Assembly: GCA_964641135.1 (NCBI GenBank)
Contig: CAZXJV010000013.1
Location: forward strand, 1-42,495
DNA length: 42,495 nucleotides
Reading direction: 5' to 3'
Source of the DNA: Teretinema sp964641135
GTDB taxonomy: Bacteria > Spirochaetota > Spirochaetia > Treponematales > Treponemataceae
Of the stretch, positions 15,629 to 23,176 are shown one piece after another. Both the position numbers and the translations under genes were made by a program. Below the pieces are notes generated by a model. It had not been told where the DNA came from. It worked only from the letters and a program-made list of their open reading frames with translations, and searched no databases. Within the stretch, counting starts at the first letter, position 1. Each line of letters begins with the position of its first letter.

Positions 15629-16045
15629 TCACACCCACGGATTGAGAATGACTACTCCTGTCTCGCGGTAATCCTGTTCATTCCGGGTTACCAGTGTGCA
15701 GTTGTTGCACAGGGCGGTAGCGGCAATAAGACTGTCCATCAGCGGCTGAGGCTTCCCGTTGCGTTCGCACAGGGCCGTGATAGAACCCCAAAGCATGGCA
15801 CACTCCGAATCAAATGAAACAAACCGCTCCACGTAGCGTTCCGTAAGATCAGCCAGCCAAAGCAGGAGCCTGTGTTTTTTTACGCCATCATCCAGGCGAT
15901 CAATACCCTTACGCAGTTCTCCCAGTGTAAGTACAGAAATGTAGAGCTGCTCAGGCTTCTGGGCCGAAAGCCATCCTGTCAGCGAGGGGTCCGGGTTCGG
16001 CTTGATCACTTCTGAAAGCACACAGGTATCCAGAAGATATTTCAC
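15629..16045 (-). CDS. vapC: VapC/FitB-type PIN-domain toxin
   Basis: The product is 138 residues: LLDTCVLSEVIKP (first Asp), LTLGELRKGIDRL (Glu), MDSLIAATALCN (Asp) and LVTRNEQDY (last acidic cluster). The wording matches the FitB/VapC branch of PIN RNases. It overlaps its antitoxin gene by 4 nt, antitoxin first, the usual order. It converges with the small membrane-protein gene, leaving 43 nt between stops. It is a different PIN subfamily from the toxin at 12687, so the two pairs are unlikely to be recent duplicates. Confidence 0.9.
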   Translation of the reverse strand: MKYLLDTCVLSEVIKPNPDPSLTGWLSAQKPEQLYISVLTLGELRKGIDRLDDGVKKHRLLLWLADLTERYVERFVSFDSECAMLWGSITALCERNGKPQPLMDSLIAATALCNNCTLVTRNEQDYRETGVVILNPWV

Positions 16046-16287
16046 AGTTCCACCGTCCTTCCGGTCTCTTTTGTCCGGGTAATATCCAGTTCCGCGTTCG
16101 GAGCGGACAAGAGGAACGAGATAAAGTTCTCGTGCGAACCGGTCAGCGAACGGTATTCATCCTCGCGGATGAGCACAATAGTGTCCTTTCCCCGGCGGGT
16201 TACCCGCTGCGGGCCATCAGTGCACACACTGTTAAAAAGAAGACTGAAACGTGCCTTAGCCTCCTGAAGCTGCCAAATCTTTGCCAT
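16042..16287 (-). CDS. Phd/YefM-type antitoxin
   Basis: The product is 81 residues: WQLQEAKARFSLLFNSVCTD, then GPQRVTRRGKDTIVLIREDEY. This is the Phd/YefM DNA-binding half, followed by a toxin-binding tail. AGGAGGCGGA immediately precedes the ATG. It is translated ahead of and coupled to the PIN toxin. Its promoter lies at 16350-16378 and contains repeated GAC/GTC half-sites that the complex probably binds. Confidence 0.85.
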   Translation of the reverse strand: MAKIWQLQEAKARFSLLFNSVCTDGPQRVTRRGKDTIVLIREDEYRSLTGSHENFISFLLSAPNAELDITRTKETGRTVEL

Positions 16288-16310
16288 TCCGCCTCCTGCG
16301 AGTGCCCTAC

Positions 16311-16378
16311 TAAAAAACCATATTGGTTTTTTTAAGGTACCCTATTTTCAGTCTAATCTGACCAGTCTGACTAGTCAA
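16311..16378 (-). promoter_or_regulatory. Promoter, operators and leader hairpin of the minus-strand TA operon
   Basis: Minus-strand TTGACT (16378-16373), 17 nt, TAGACT (16355-16350). The spacer is filled with GTCTGAC/GTCAGAC-like half-sites. The roughly 55-nt leader holds AAAAAACCA-ATA-TGGTTTTTT (16332-16312), an AU-rich stem that could act as an attenuator. Confidence 0.55.
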
Positions 16379-16410
16379 TAGAAAAAAACAACAGTATTCG
16401 TAGCAGTTCA

Positions 16411-16426
16411 TGGTATACTCCTCCCT
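16411..16426 (+). promoter_or_regulatory. Extended -10 promoter of WYL regulator, leaderless start
   Basis: TGGTATACT (16411-16419) is an extended -10 element. The ATG at 16427 is 7 nt past it, at the expected +1. There is no convincing -35 and no Shine-Dalgarno sequence. Confidence 0.5.
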
Positions 16427-17422
16427 ATGAGAAAGAAGGATCAACGCATCCCCCTGATGATCGAAATGCTTGCCCGCCCGGGCGGAGCTTCCATCAACGA
16501 GATGTGCGAAAAACTCGAAGTCAAACGCCAGCAAATCTACGACTACATCCGTGAGCTCGAAGAACTGCATTTCCCCCTCACACAAAAAGATGACTACAAC
16601 GGCCCCACCAACTCACAGCGCTGGTACATCCCGGAAGGAGAGCGCTACCGCTCCTTTGCCATCAAACTCACCCCCAGCGAACGCATGCTGCTGCGCAGCC
16701 TTTTAAATACCGACAGCCTCTACAAAAACAGCGCCCTCACTCAAAAACTGGGCGACCTAAAAAGCAAGGTAAACGCTGTTACCCTCTACGATCCCCGAAA
16801 ACGCGTGGACACCGCCTTTACCTCCATCAAGGGCGCCAAGGACTACAGCGGCAAAGAAGACATCATCGACACCCTGCTCACCGCCATCGAAGGCTCCACT
16901 GTCTGCACTGTCACCTACCTCGCCGCCCAGGCAGCCGAGGCAAAAACCTACGACATAGAACCCTATACCTGGGTCAGCCATGACAACGGCCTGTATTGCA
17001 TTGCGGCCATGCCGGCCCACAACCGCGACATCCGCGTCCTTGCCGTCGAACGCTTCCAGCGCGTCATACGCCACAGCGACCGCGGTTTTACCATACCCGC
17101 CGACTACAACCCTGCATCCTACCTCTCACAATCCTTCGGCATCTTTATTGAACAGCCGGTGCAGGTACGCGTGCGCTTTGAACGCGACGCAGCCCTGTAT
17201 GCCCGCGAACGCACCTGGGGTACCGGGCAAAGCGTCGAAGAACTCGCCGACGGCGCGATAATCCTTTCCTTCACCGCTGCCGGCCTTCTGGAACTCAAGC
17301 GCTGGGCCCTGTCCTACGGCTCCTCGGCCCTCGTCCTCGAACCGCCCGAACTCGCCAGTGCAGTCAGCGCCGAATGCGCCGCCATGGCCGCCCGCTACGC
17401 CGCAGGCCGGGCCGCCCCTTGA
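16427..17422 (+). CDS. WYL-domain transcriptional regulator
   Basis: The product is 331 residues. Residues 1-65 form a winged HTH (INEMCEKLEVKRQQIYDYIR). A WYL ligand-sensing region follows (YDIEPYTWVSHDNGLYCIAA, then DIRVLAVERFQRV) and a WCX C-terminal extension (VQVRVRFERDAALYARERTW). WYL regulators often control defence or DNA-damage genes and sense nucleic-acid ligands. It is transcribed in the same direction as the tandem AAA+ gene 200 nt downstream, but a run of hairpins lies between. The minus-strand TA operon is divergent from it and shares the upstream region. Confidence 0.85.
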   Translation: MRKKDQRIPLMIEMLARPGGASINEMCEKLEVKRQQIYDYIRELEELHFPLTQKDDYNGPTNSQRWYIPEGERYRSFAIKLTPSERMLLRSLLNTDSLYKNSALTQKLGDLKSKVNAVTLYDPRKRVDTAFTSIKGAKDYSGKEDIIDTLLTAIEGSTVCTVTYLAAQAAEAKTYDIEPYTWVSHDNGLYCIAAMPAHNRDIRVLAVERFQRVIRHSDRGFTIPADYNPASYLSQSFGIFIEQPVQVRVRFERDAALYARERTWGTGQSVEELADGAIILSFTAAGLLELKRWALSYGSSALVLEPPELASAVSAECAAMAARYAAGRAAP

Positions 17423-17429
17423 CTAACAG

Positions 17430-17559
17430 GCTGATGACAAAGGCTATCGAGCCTTTGTCATCAGCTACAACAATGTCATAATTCTGCAGAGAAGCGTAAG
17501 CTTTTCGAAGAATTGCATAGCAGGATGCTGACAAGCATCGAGTTTGTCAGCATCCTGCT
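17430..17559. other. Three consecutive stem-loops between WYL and AAA+ genes
   Basis: Hairpin 1 is a perfect 16-bp stem, GCTGATGACAAAGGCT/AGCCTTTGTCATCAGC with an ATCG loop (17430-17465). Hairpin 2 is imperfect (about 17479-17514), AATTCT ... AGAATT. Hairpin 3 is a perfect 16-bp stem, AGCAGGATGCTGACAA/TTGTCAGCATCCTGCT (17519-17559). None has a U-run. The first 12 nt of hairpin 1 recur at the right edge of the window (42484-42495). Confidence 0.75.
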
Positions 17560-17624
17560 AATATGTAAGCTGTTTTGTGACACCTCCCCTCTATACTCAC
17601 GAATATATGAGGAGGAGATTAATT

Positions 17625-19883
17625 ATGAGACGACGAAACAGGGACGCTCTTGGAATGGCCGGGAACTTTACGGAGATTCCCGCAGAAGACTTTCGCGTGC
17701 GCGTTTTTGCCCGCTATTGCGCCGCAGTTTTGCTTGACTGGCACCGCTTTACCGATGACTTTATCAGCTTTGTATGTTCACTTTTGCCCGAGAAGCGGCT
17801 GCTGGAGCAGGCCCGCGATATCGCCGGTATCGCAGCCTCCGTACTGGATGCTGATGACGATATGGCCGCCGACTTCCGTTCAACCGTACTTTCCGGCACC
17901 AGTGCGAGCCTCCCGGCAGAATGCGACCTGCAGGAATTCTACAAGGCTGCCTGGAATTCGGTTCACCGCGAAGCCCTTATTGCGCGCATAAAACAAGACC
18001 TTGTCGCAGGCCTTGCCGATGACGGCATCTCCTTTGCCTGTGACGCCGATAGCCCCGAACGCCGCAGCCAGCTCCTTTGTCTTTCCGAAACCGATGTGCT
18101 ACTGCGCCTGCGCCGTGTTTTTCCCTTAAGCGATGAAGCGGTTTTACTGATAAGCCTGTATCACACCGCAAGCACCTATCTTACTTTCTGCAACCTCTTT
18201 GAGGAGTGGACCCAGAATGAAATCATACTTGCCTGCCGCAGAATCTTCGGCGGAGCGGCCGAACTGTGGATGTCGCTTTTTTCCAATTCAGGCCCCCTGC
18301 TTAAAAACGGTCTGATGGAAGAAGAAAACCGGCGCCGGGGAACCGGCTACTGTCTCAGCGATACCCTGCTTACGTACCTCAGTCTGCCCGGACGCACCGA
18401 CCTCGCCGAAACAATGTGCGAGCTTGATCAGGATGAAACCTACGCCCTTGAAACCTTCCATGTGGACCGCATCAGGGAGGATACCTCGATAGACCTTCTG
18501 CGTTCCGGCCAGCCCGTAAACCTTCTGCTCTACGGCAAGGAGGGCACCGGCAAGACCGAATACGCCCGGGCCCTTGCAAAAGCAGCCGGGAAAAGACTGT
18601 ATATCTACCGGCAGGAAGAATCGGAGGGGCGCCGCTATGACGACCTTTTCAGGCTTACACTGATCAGCCGCTCAAGCCTTGCCGAGGATACCATACTGCT
18701 GATCGACGAAGCCGACACCATTCTCGGTACCGCGCCGGGGGGCTTTTTTGCCTTGTTTGGAGGGGGAGCCACCGGTTCAAAATCGCGGGTCAATCAGCTG
18801 CTTGACGGAACCCGCTGCTCCATCATCTGGATCACCAACCGCACAAGGCAGCTCGACGCATCAACCCGCCGCCGGTTCACCTACTCGATAGAGTTTGCAG
18901 CCCTGTCCCCTATGGCAATCAGGGAACTTACCACCGCAAAGCTTGCCCCTCTCGGCCTTGCCCCTGAGGATGCCGCCGAGATTGCCGCCATTGCCGGCCG
19001 CAGCGGGCTCAACGCCGCCTCTGTTTCCTTTCTGGCCCAGAATCTGGCCAGTCTGCCGCCTGAAACCCTTACAGGCGGTACAGCCGGCCGCGAGCTCCTC
19101 TTGCGCAGGGTACGAAGCCTGTTTAACGCAAACACCCGCCTTATTACCGGCACGCTTCCCTTCCGTGTAGAAACCGGAAAAACCTACAGTGTGGATGCCT
19201 TAAATACCTCGGTCAATGCGCGCTCCATTGTGTCGGCAATCCAGGCCTTTTACCGTGCCTCGGACGAGGGAATGGACTATGCCTCAGGCCTTCGGGTTCT
19301 CTTGTACGGGGAAAGCGGCACCGGCAAGACCGAGTTTGCCCGCTTTATCGCCGAAAGCCTCGGCCGTCCGCTTTTAATCAAGCGGGCAAGCGACATCCTT
19401 TCGCCCTGGGTCGGAATGTCCGAACAGCAGGTTGCCGAGGTCTTCCGCGAAGCCGAAGAAACCCGAAGCATCCTTCTTCTGGACGAGGCCGACAGCTTTT
19501 TCGCCTCGCGCGAGAACGCTGTGCGCAGCTGGGAACGCACCCTGGTCAACGAGTTTCTGACACGCATGGAAGAATTCAGCGGGGTACTGCTGTGCGCCAC
19601 CAACGCCCGCGGCACCATGGACAAGGCGGTAATGCGCCGCTTCCACCAGTCTGTCGAGTTCTACCCCTTGAGCGCCGAAGGCATCACCGAGCTCCTTGCC
19701 CGCTACTTCCCCGCAGTCAGTTTTACCGACAGCCAGATTCTGGACCTCTTCATGAACGGCAACCTGACCCCCGGCGACTTCGCCGCCCTGCAAGGCCGCC
19801 TGTGCTTTGAATCCTCCGAGCCTGATCCCCAGTACATCGCAGGAGCCCTGTCCGACCTGTCCCGCGCCCGCCAGGCCGGGTAG
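17625..19883 (+). CDS. Tandem AAA+ ATPase with unknown N-terminal region
   Basis: The product is 752 residues, cytoplasmic. An N-terminal region of about 290 residues matches nothing I recognise. It is followed by two AAA+ modules. Module 1: Walker A GKEGTGKT (304-311), Walker B LLIDEAD (D361-E362), STRRRF arginine region. Module 2: Walker A GESGTGKT (562-569), Walker B LLLDEAD (D620-E621), ATNARGTMDKAVMRRF. Both look catalytically complete, suggesting a ring remodeller such as an unfoldase or disassembly motor. The ATG at 17625 follows GGAGGAG. A WYL regulator lies just upstream. A decayed paralogue of module 2 lies at 3475-3897. No obvious partner enzyme is adjacent. Confidence 0.85.
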   Translation: MRRRNRDALGMAGNFTEIPAEDFRVRVFARYCAAVLLDWHRFTDDFISFVCSLLPEKRLLEQARDIAGIAASVLDADDDMAADFRSTVLSGTSASLPAECDLQEFYKAAWNSVHREALIARIKQDLVAGLADDGISFACDADSPERRSQLLCLSETDVLLRLRRVFPLSDEAVLLISLYHTASTYLTFCNLFEEWTQNEIILACRRIFGGAAELWMSLFSNSGPLLKNGLMEEENRRRGTGYCLSDTLLTYLSLPGRTDLAETMCELDQDETYALETFHVDRIREDTSIDLLRSGQPVNLLLYGKEGTGKTEYARALAKAAGKRLYIYRQEESEGRRYDDLFRLTLISRSSLAEDTILLIDEADTILGTAPGGFFALFGGGATGSKSRVNQLLDGTRCSIIWITNRTRQLDASTRRRFTYSIEFAALSPMAIRELTTAKLAPLGLAPEDAAEIAAIAGRSGLNAASVSFLAQNLASLPPETLTGGTAGRELLLRRVRSLFNANTRLITGTLPFRVETGKTYSVDALNTSVNARSIVSAIQAFYRASDEGMDYASGLRVLLYGESGTGKTEFARFIAESLGRPLLIKRASDILSPWVGMSEQQVAEVFREAEETRSILLLDEADSFFASRENAVRSWERTLVNEFLTRMEEFSGVLLCATNARGTMDKAVMRRFHQSVEFYPLSAEGITELLARYFPAVSFTDSQILDLFMNGNLTPGDFAALQGRLCFESSEPDPQYIAGALSDLSRARQAG

Positions 19884-20140
19884 CGCTCTGCGTGCCGGCC
19901 GGTAACCGTGCCGGCCGCCCCCGTTCCGGGGCTCTGTTCCGGGGCGGGGTGTTGTGCGGGGTCCAGGCGCGAGAGACGGGTGGGTGAGTCGGTACGTATG
20001 TATCAGTCGCAAGAAAGTTAATAAACCTTTCGTCAGCCGGCAGGATTGTGATTCGATAATAAAAGACTATAATAGAAAGTTTGAAAGACTGTTCGAAAAA
20101 TGGTAAAACGACGCTATCACGTAAAAAGAAGGAGATAAAA
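19884..20140 (+). promoter_or_regulatory. Composition boundary and promoter of the GIY-YIG gene
   Basis: The first 100 nt are very GC-rich, with direct GTGCCGGCC copies and CCCCG/CGGGG inverted pieces that may end the AAA+ transcript. From about 20,000 the sequence turns abruptly AT-rich. TTGTGA (20046-20051), 16 nt, TATAAT (20068-20073) make a promoter for the gene at 20141. Confidence 0.55.
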
Positions 20141-20818
20141 ATGGAGATACAATTTGTGGCAACGCGTTCATTTTGCTATCACTTTGCTCGTTATACAGTT
20201 CTACCTGAAATAGAGAAAATGGCAGAAGTAACCTGTGGAGACGATTTTAAAATTACCGAGCTTGCACAACAAGTGATAGACACTTACTTGAGTGCAGAGC
20301 AGCAACAGATAAGAGTCAAAAAAGAACAGTCTGATAAAACTGACGCAATTCATTCGATAATTAAATTCTTTGTTTCCTTTATCGTAAAAGAACAAAAAAT
20401 ATTTGTGAACCTTGGAGAAGGGGTGTTTAGGAATAAAACCGCTGAAGACATATCAGATTTAGAATTAGAGGAATCTGCGCTTGCTGATGGGGATGAAGAA
20501 GTCGGTGAATTTGAAGGGTGGATTTATGCCTTCAGTTTTCCTGTCTTGGTAAGAATTAACGAAGCTTTTCCGATAAAAATCGGAAAGACAATCGGTAACG
20601 TCGAGGAACGAGTATCTATACAATGTAAAGGATCGGCCGCATTTGATAACCCCGTAATTCTTGGTAAATGGCAAGTAAAAAGAGTTGGACCTACTGAACT
20701 TGCAATTCATAACATATTAAAGGCTCGTGGTAAGTGGAGAGAAAACGTACCTGGTATAGAATGGTTTGATACGACCGTTTCTGAGATTCAGTCGATTCTG
20801 GAATTTGTATCGTCATAA
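20141..20818 (+). CDS. T5orf172/GIY-YIG nuclease-domain protein
   Basis: The product is 225 residues. The C-terminal half holds the GIY-YIG-like segment: GWIYAFSFP, then PIKIGKTIGNVEERV, and later VGPTELAIHNILKARGKW, which matches the T5orf172 (Mug113) branch. The N-terminal half (about 1-130) is unassigned and lysine-rich. Such domains nick or cut DNA and are common in phages and mobile islands. The ATG at 20141 has a strong AAGGAG site. It is the first gene of the AT-rich island, with codon use unlike the GC-rich gene before it, so it was probably acquired. Confidence 0.7.
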   Translation: MEIQFVATRSFCYHFARYTVLPEIEKMAEVTCGDDFKITELAQQVIDTYLSAEQQQIRVKKEQSDKTDAIHSIIKFFVSFIVKEQKIFVNLGEGVFRNKTAEDISDLELEESALADGDEEVGEFEGWIYAFSFPVLVRINEAFPIKIGKTIGNVEERVSIQCKGSAAFDNPVILGKWQVKRVGPTELAIHNILKARGKWRENVPGIEWFDTTVSEIQSILEFVSS

Positions 20819-20976
20819 CATAATTTGGGAAGCGCCGGATGTATTGACGAAACTCAGAAATAAATAGTGCTAAGCATAATAAACGAACTGTAAAAAAAAG
20901 CACGGCTTAAAACTGATTCGGAAATCGTTTGACTTGTCCTTGCCCGCGCACATCCTGACGAAATAAGAGGAAAGAA

Positions 20977-21687
20977 ATGAAAGAAGTAGAATATTTTTAT
21001 GGAAACAATGTGTATGTGGCAGCCATTGATAGAGGGTATGATGGTATATTTACGCGAAGCATGTCTGATCCGAACGATGAGTGGCATTTTCTTATCCCTA
21101 ATACCATTCTGTGGGATTCAATCCAGCAGGCTGCATATTTAAACCATAAAGATTTTGACTCTTGTTCGCAGGAAATTATCGATACACTACCGACGTTGCC
21201 GCCTGTACCACACTATGAACGAAAAGCCTGGAAGTTTAACTTCAGGAATTCGTCTAGCATATCGATTGATGTGTATCCCTGCCTTGCAAAAAAGCTGAAA
21301 AAGAGTGGCGGAGAAATTACTTTTTGGTTTGTACTTTTTGAAGATATGTATGAAACGTTTTTTGGCGATGGAACGTTTTTCAACTTTAGAGGAGAGGTGT
21401 ATATCTCGAAAGAACAAGCTGATGCAAGAGTAAAAAGGGAAGAAGAGGAATGTAAACTCAGAGATTCACCATATACAAACCATATTTGCATTGCTATGAA
21501 AGAGATTACACTTTCAATCAAGGATGACGGTATAGAAACATCTGATTGTTTCCCGGATTTATTTGAACATTTTTCAATTTCAACTGTGCTTTATAGAATC
21601 GAAAGAATCATTGCATCAGGAAAAGATGATGAATGGGGAAAATTGGAAGATCCTCGAAGCATTAGGTACAGCCGCCCCTCGCTCTAA
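20977..21687 (+). CDS. Hypothetical protein of the AT-rich island
   Basis: The product is 236 residues, soluble, rich in aromatic and acidic residues (YFYGNNVYVAAIDRGYDG, then FWFVLFEDMYETFFGDG). No signal peptide, membrane helix or motif is recognised. AGGAAAG precedes the ATG. Its last codons (RPSL and stop) lie inside a 38-bp repeat shared with 22915-22952, so the native C-terminus may have been replaced by the rearrangement that placed the repeat. AT-rich like its neighbours. Confidence 0.6.
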   Translation: MKEVEYFYGNNVYVAAIDRGYDGIFTRSMSDPNDEWHFLIPNTILWDSIQQAAYLNHKDFDSCSQEIIDTLPTLPPVPHYERKAWKFNFRNSSSISIDVYPCLAKKLKKSGGEITFWFVLFEDMYETFFGDGTFFNFRGEVYISKEQADARVKREEEECKLRDSPYTNHICIAMKEITLSIKDDGIETSDCFPDLFEHFSISTVLYRIERIIASGKDDEWGKLEDPRSIRYSRPSL

Positions 21688-21711
21688 CCCGCAAGACGGG
21701 TGCAGCGTTCC
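21674..21711 (+). repeat. 38-bp perfect direct repeat, copy 1 (copy 2 at 22915-22952)
   Basis: The 38 bases beginning GCCCCTCGCTCTAACCCG are identical at both sites, 1241 bp apart, and bracket the mazEF segment. Each contains a CCCG-CAAGA-CGGG hairpin. In copy 2 the minus strand encodes the last residues of the hipA remnant (ERCTRLAG-stop). On the plus strand both copies supply the stop codon of the reading frame entering from the left (RPSL, SPSL). Confidence 0.85.
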
Positions 21712-21773
21712 TGTACGGAAAGTGCCAGTATGATCAGCGGATACAAGGTCGTTTGGTTCAATACCCTCTGCCA

Positions 21774-21947
21774 TCATAACTCTATCGTTTTTCCCTGATA
21801 ATATGCGTATAACTCCTTAGAAATCTTGGCGATACGCTCTACGGTTTCAGATGATTTGTTGAGAAAATCAGAAAAATCTTGCCACATCCTTCCTGTCAGC
21901 GGAATCGAATCAGTCGGATTAACGATATCAAAGAGTGTTACAACTCG
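21774..21947 (-). pseudogene. C-terminal gene fragment on minus strand
   Basis: About 55 minus-strand codons read as protein: VVTLFDIVNPTDSIPL, then TGRMWQDFSDFLNKSSETVE and RIAKISKELYAYYQGKTIEL, ending in TGA at 21776-21774. There is no start codon or ribosome site, and a stop lies directly upstream. It looks like the helical tail of a larger lost gene. I cannot name the family. Confidence 0.45.
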
Positions 21948-21957
21948 CCTATGTCAA

Positions 21958-22032
21958 GAATTTTGCTAATCCGGCATTCGCCGGGCAAAATTCACGCCAT
22001 TTAACGGCTCGCAGGTCAAGCCAATGTTAGAC
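21958..22032. other. Stem-loop followed by GTTAGAC, possible degenerate recombination site
   Basis: GAATTTTGC (21958-21966) pairs with GCAAAATTC (21985-21993), enclosing CCGGC-ATTC-GCCGG. Downstream are ATTTAAC and GTTAGAC (22026-22032), which fit the RYYYAAC and GTTRRRY boxes of integron attC sites. The outer arms are not complementary, so this is only attC-like. Confidence 0.3.
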
Positions 22033-22104
22033 GGACGCTTCGCGCCGAGGATAAATCTTTATATTATAAATAAATGATCAGTTTATGTACAAAACAGTAA
22101 TAAA

Positions 22105-22133
22105 TTGACACCAGGTTATACTTGCGTTATACT
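22105..22133 (+). promoter_or_regulatory. mazEF promoter, leaderless start
   Basis: TTGACA (22105-22110), 17 nt, TATACT (22128-22133), close to consensus. The ATG at 22140 is 6 nt past the -10, at the expected +1. No Shine-Dalgarno sequence is present. Confidence 0.75.
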
Positions 22134-22139
22134 ATGATC

Positions 22140-22388
22140 ATGAAAACAGCAATTTCTTTACCAGACTCACTCTACGCTGCCGCAGAGGAAACTGCGAAAT
22201 CAATGGGATTACCTCGAAGTCAATTATTTGCAAAAGCATTAGAAGAGTTTATATCTCATCATAGAAGAGAAAGTATTACAGAAAAATATAACGAGATTTA
22301 TTCAACTATAAGTTCTATGGATTCTAATCATACTGAATCGGTATCACTCCAAAACTTACGGGAATTAACAAAAAATGATACGTGGTGA
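22140..22388 (+). CDS. Ribbon-helix-helix antitoxin of the MazF toxin
   Basis: The product is 82 residues. MKTAISLPDSLYAAAEETAK then GLPRSQLFAKALEEFI is a MetJ/CopG-type ribbon-helix-helix that binds DNA as a dimer. The charged C-terminal tail should occupy the toxin. The ATG at 22140 is chosen because family members begin at this MKTAISLP and the promoter predicts +1 here; an ATG 6 nt earlier falls inside the untranscribed region. It overlaps the toxin gene by 14 nt. Confidence 0.8.
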   Translation: MKTAISLPDSLYAAAEETAKSMGLPRSQLFAKALEEFISHHRRESITEKYNEIYSTISSMDSNHTESVSLQNLRELTKNDTW

Positions 22389-22716
22389 AATATGGTGGGC
22401 CGATTTTGGAATTCCGTTTGGAAGTGTACCTGGATTCAATCGGCCTGTATTGATTGTACAAACAGATGCACTTAATAAAAGTAAAATAAATACAGTTATT
22501 ATTGTCCCATTGACTACAAATCTCATTCTGGAAAATGCTCCTGGAAATGTATTCATTGAAAAGTCAGAATCAAAATTATCAAAAGATTCTGTTGTAGTTG
22601 TTTCACAAATAGCAGTTATTGATAAACAGAGATTAATTAAAAAAGAAACAAAAATAAGTTCTTCTATAGTGGAAGAGGTTGAAGAAGGGATAAAACTCAT
22701 TTTGGATTTAAAATAA
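22375..22716 (+). CDS. mazF: MazF/PemK-type mRNA interferase
   Basis: The product is 113 residues with the MazF fold: IRGEIWWADFG, FNRPVLIVQTD (conserved RP), VIIVPLTTN (conserved Thr) and VVVSQIAVIDKQRL (conserved QI). MazF cleaves single-stranded RNA at short sequence motifs. The reading frame is intact. It is coupled to the antitoxin by a 14-nt overlap. The pair sits in AT-rich DNA between 38-bp direct repeats and beside attC-like sequences, as expected for a mobile TA cassette. Confidence 0.9.
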   Translation: MIRGEIWWADFGIPFGSVPGFNRPVLIVQTDALNKSKINTVIIVPLTTNLILENAPGNVFIEKSESKLSKDSVVVVSQIAVIDKQRLIKKETKISSSIVEEVEEGIKLILDLK

Positions 22717-22730
22717 AAAACGTCGAACAA

Positions 22731-22928
22731 CTGCTTCAACCGGATAACGCTATTGTCACGATTTTGTTAGTGTACAATCTTTTCTGTAAATTGGGTTGAA
22801 AAAAGCAGGCCGATCGGGCTCAATGGTTCGCGCTGTATTATGGTATTCATATACCACTAATTATACCGAAAGAAAGTGAATTTGTCGAATACTTTTTTCG
22901 ATATAACAAAAAGAGCCCCTCGCTCTAA
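22731..22928 (+). other. Inverted-repeat region and short coding remnant after mazF
   Basis: CTGCTTCAACC (from 22731) is mirrored by GGGTTGAAAAAAGCAGG (22793-22809) with a 3-nt insertion, an arrangement like degenerate integron attC arms. From 22800 to the TAA at 22926-22928 the plus strand reads 42 codons without a start (ADRAQWFALYYGIHIPLIIP, then KESEFVEYFFRYN), a fragment of an unknown gene that ends inside the 38-bp repeat. Confidence 0.4.
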
Positions 22929-23164
22929 CCCGCAAGACGGGTGCAGCGTTCCGTAATCAGGTGTTCCAGTTCGAGCTGCCGCTTTGCCGGAAGCAGCGAT
23001 ACTGCGCCGGTTTTGGCAGTCAGTTCGGGCAGGGCGAGAATCCTGTTCATCAGTGAGACTATGACCTTCTGATTCAATCCAAGATTATGCCCCAGTGCCT
23101 CAAAATCTTTTCGTGAAAGCCGGTTTTTTTTGCCTTGCAGAGTAAGGGCGGTTTCTTCCCTCAT
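22925..23164 (-). pseudogene. HipA-like kinase, C-terminal remnant
   Basis: The 79 residues match the end of HipA-family Ser/Thr kinase toxins: LTLQGKKNRLSRKDFEALGH, NLGLNQKVIVSLMNRI and LEHLITERCTRLAG. HipA is normally about 400-440 residues, and the N-terminal subdomain and the kinase catalytic core are absent. An ATG at 23164 opens the fragment, and operator-like inverted repeats lie just upstream (23177-23230). It looks as if hipB and most of hipA were deleted, leaving operator and tail. Its last 38 bp are duplicated at 21674-21711. Confidence 0.7.
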
Positions 23165-23176
23165 GCTTTAGCAATG

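Noticed and set aside
17430..17559. Retron-type msr/msd RNA suggested by multiple hairpins
   Set aside because: No reverse transcriptase gene lies in the neighbourhood.
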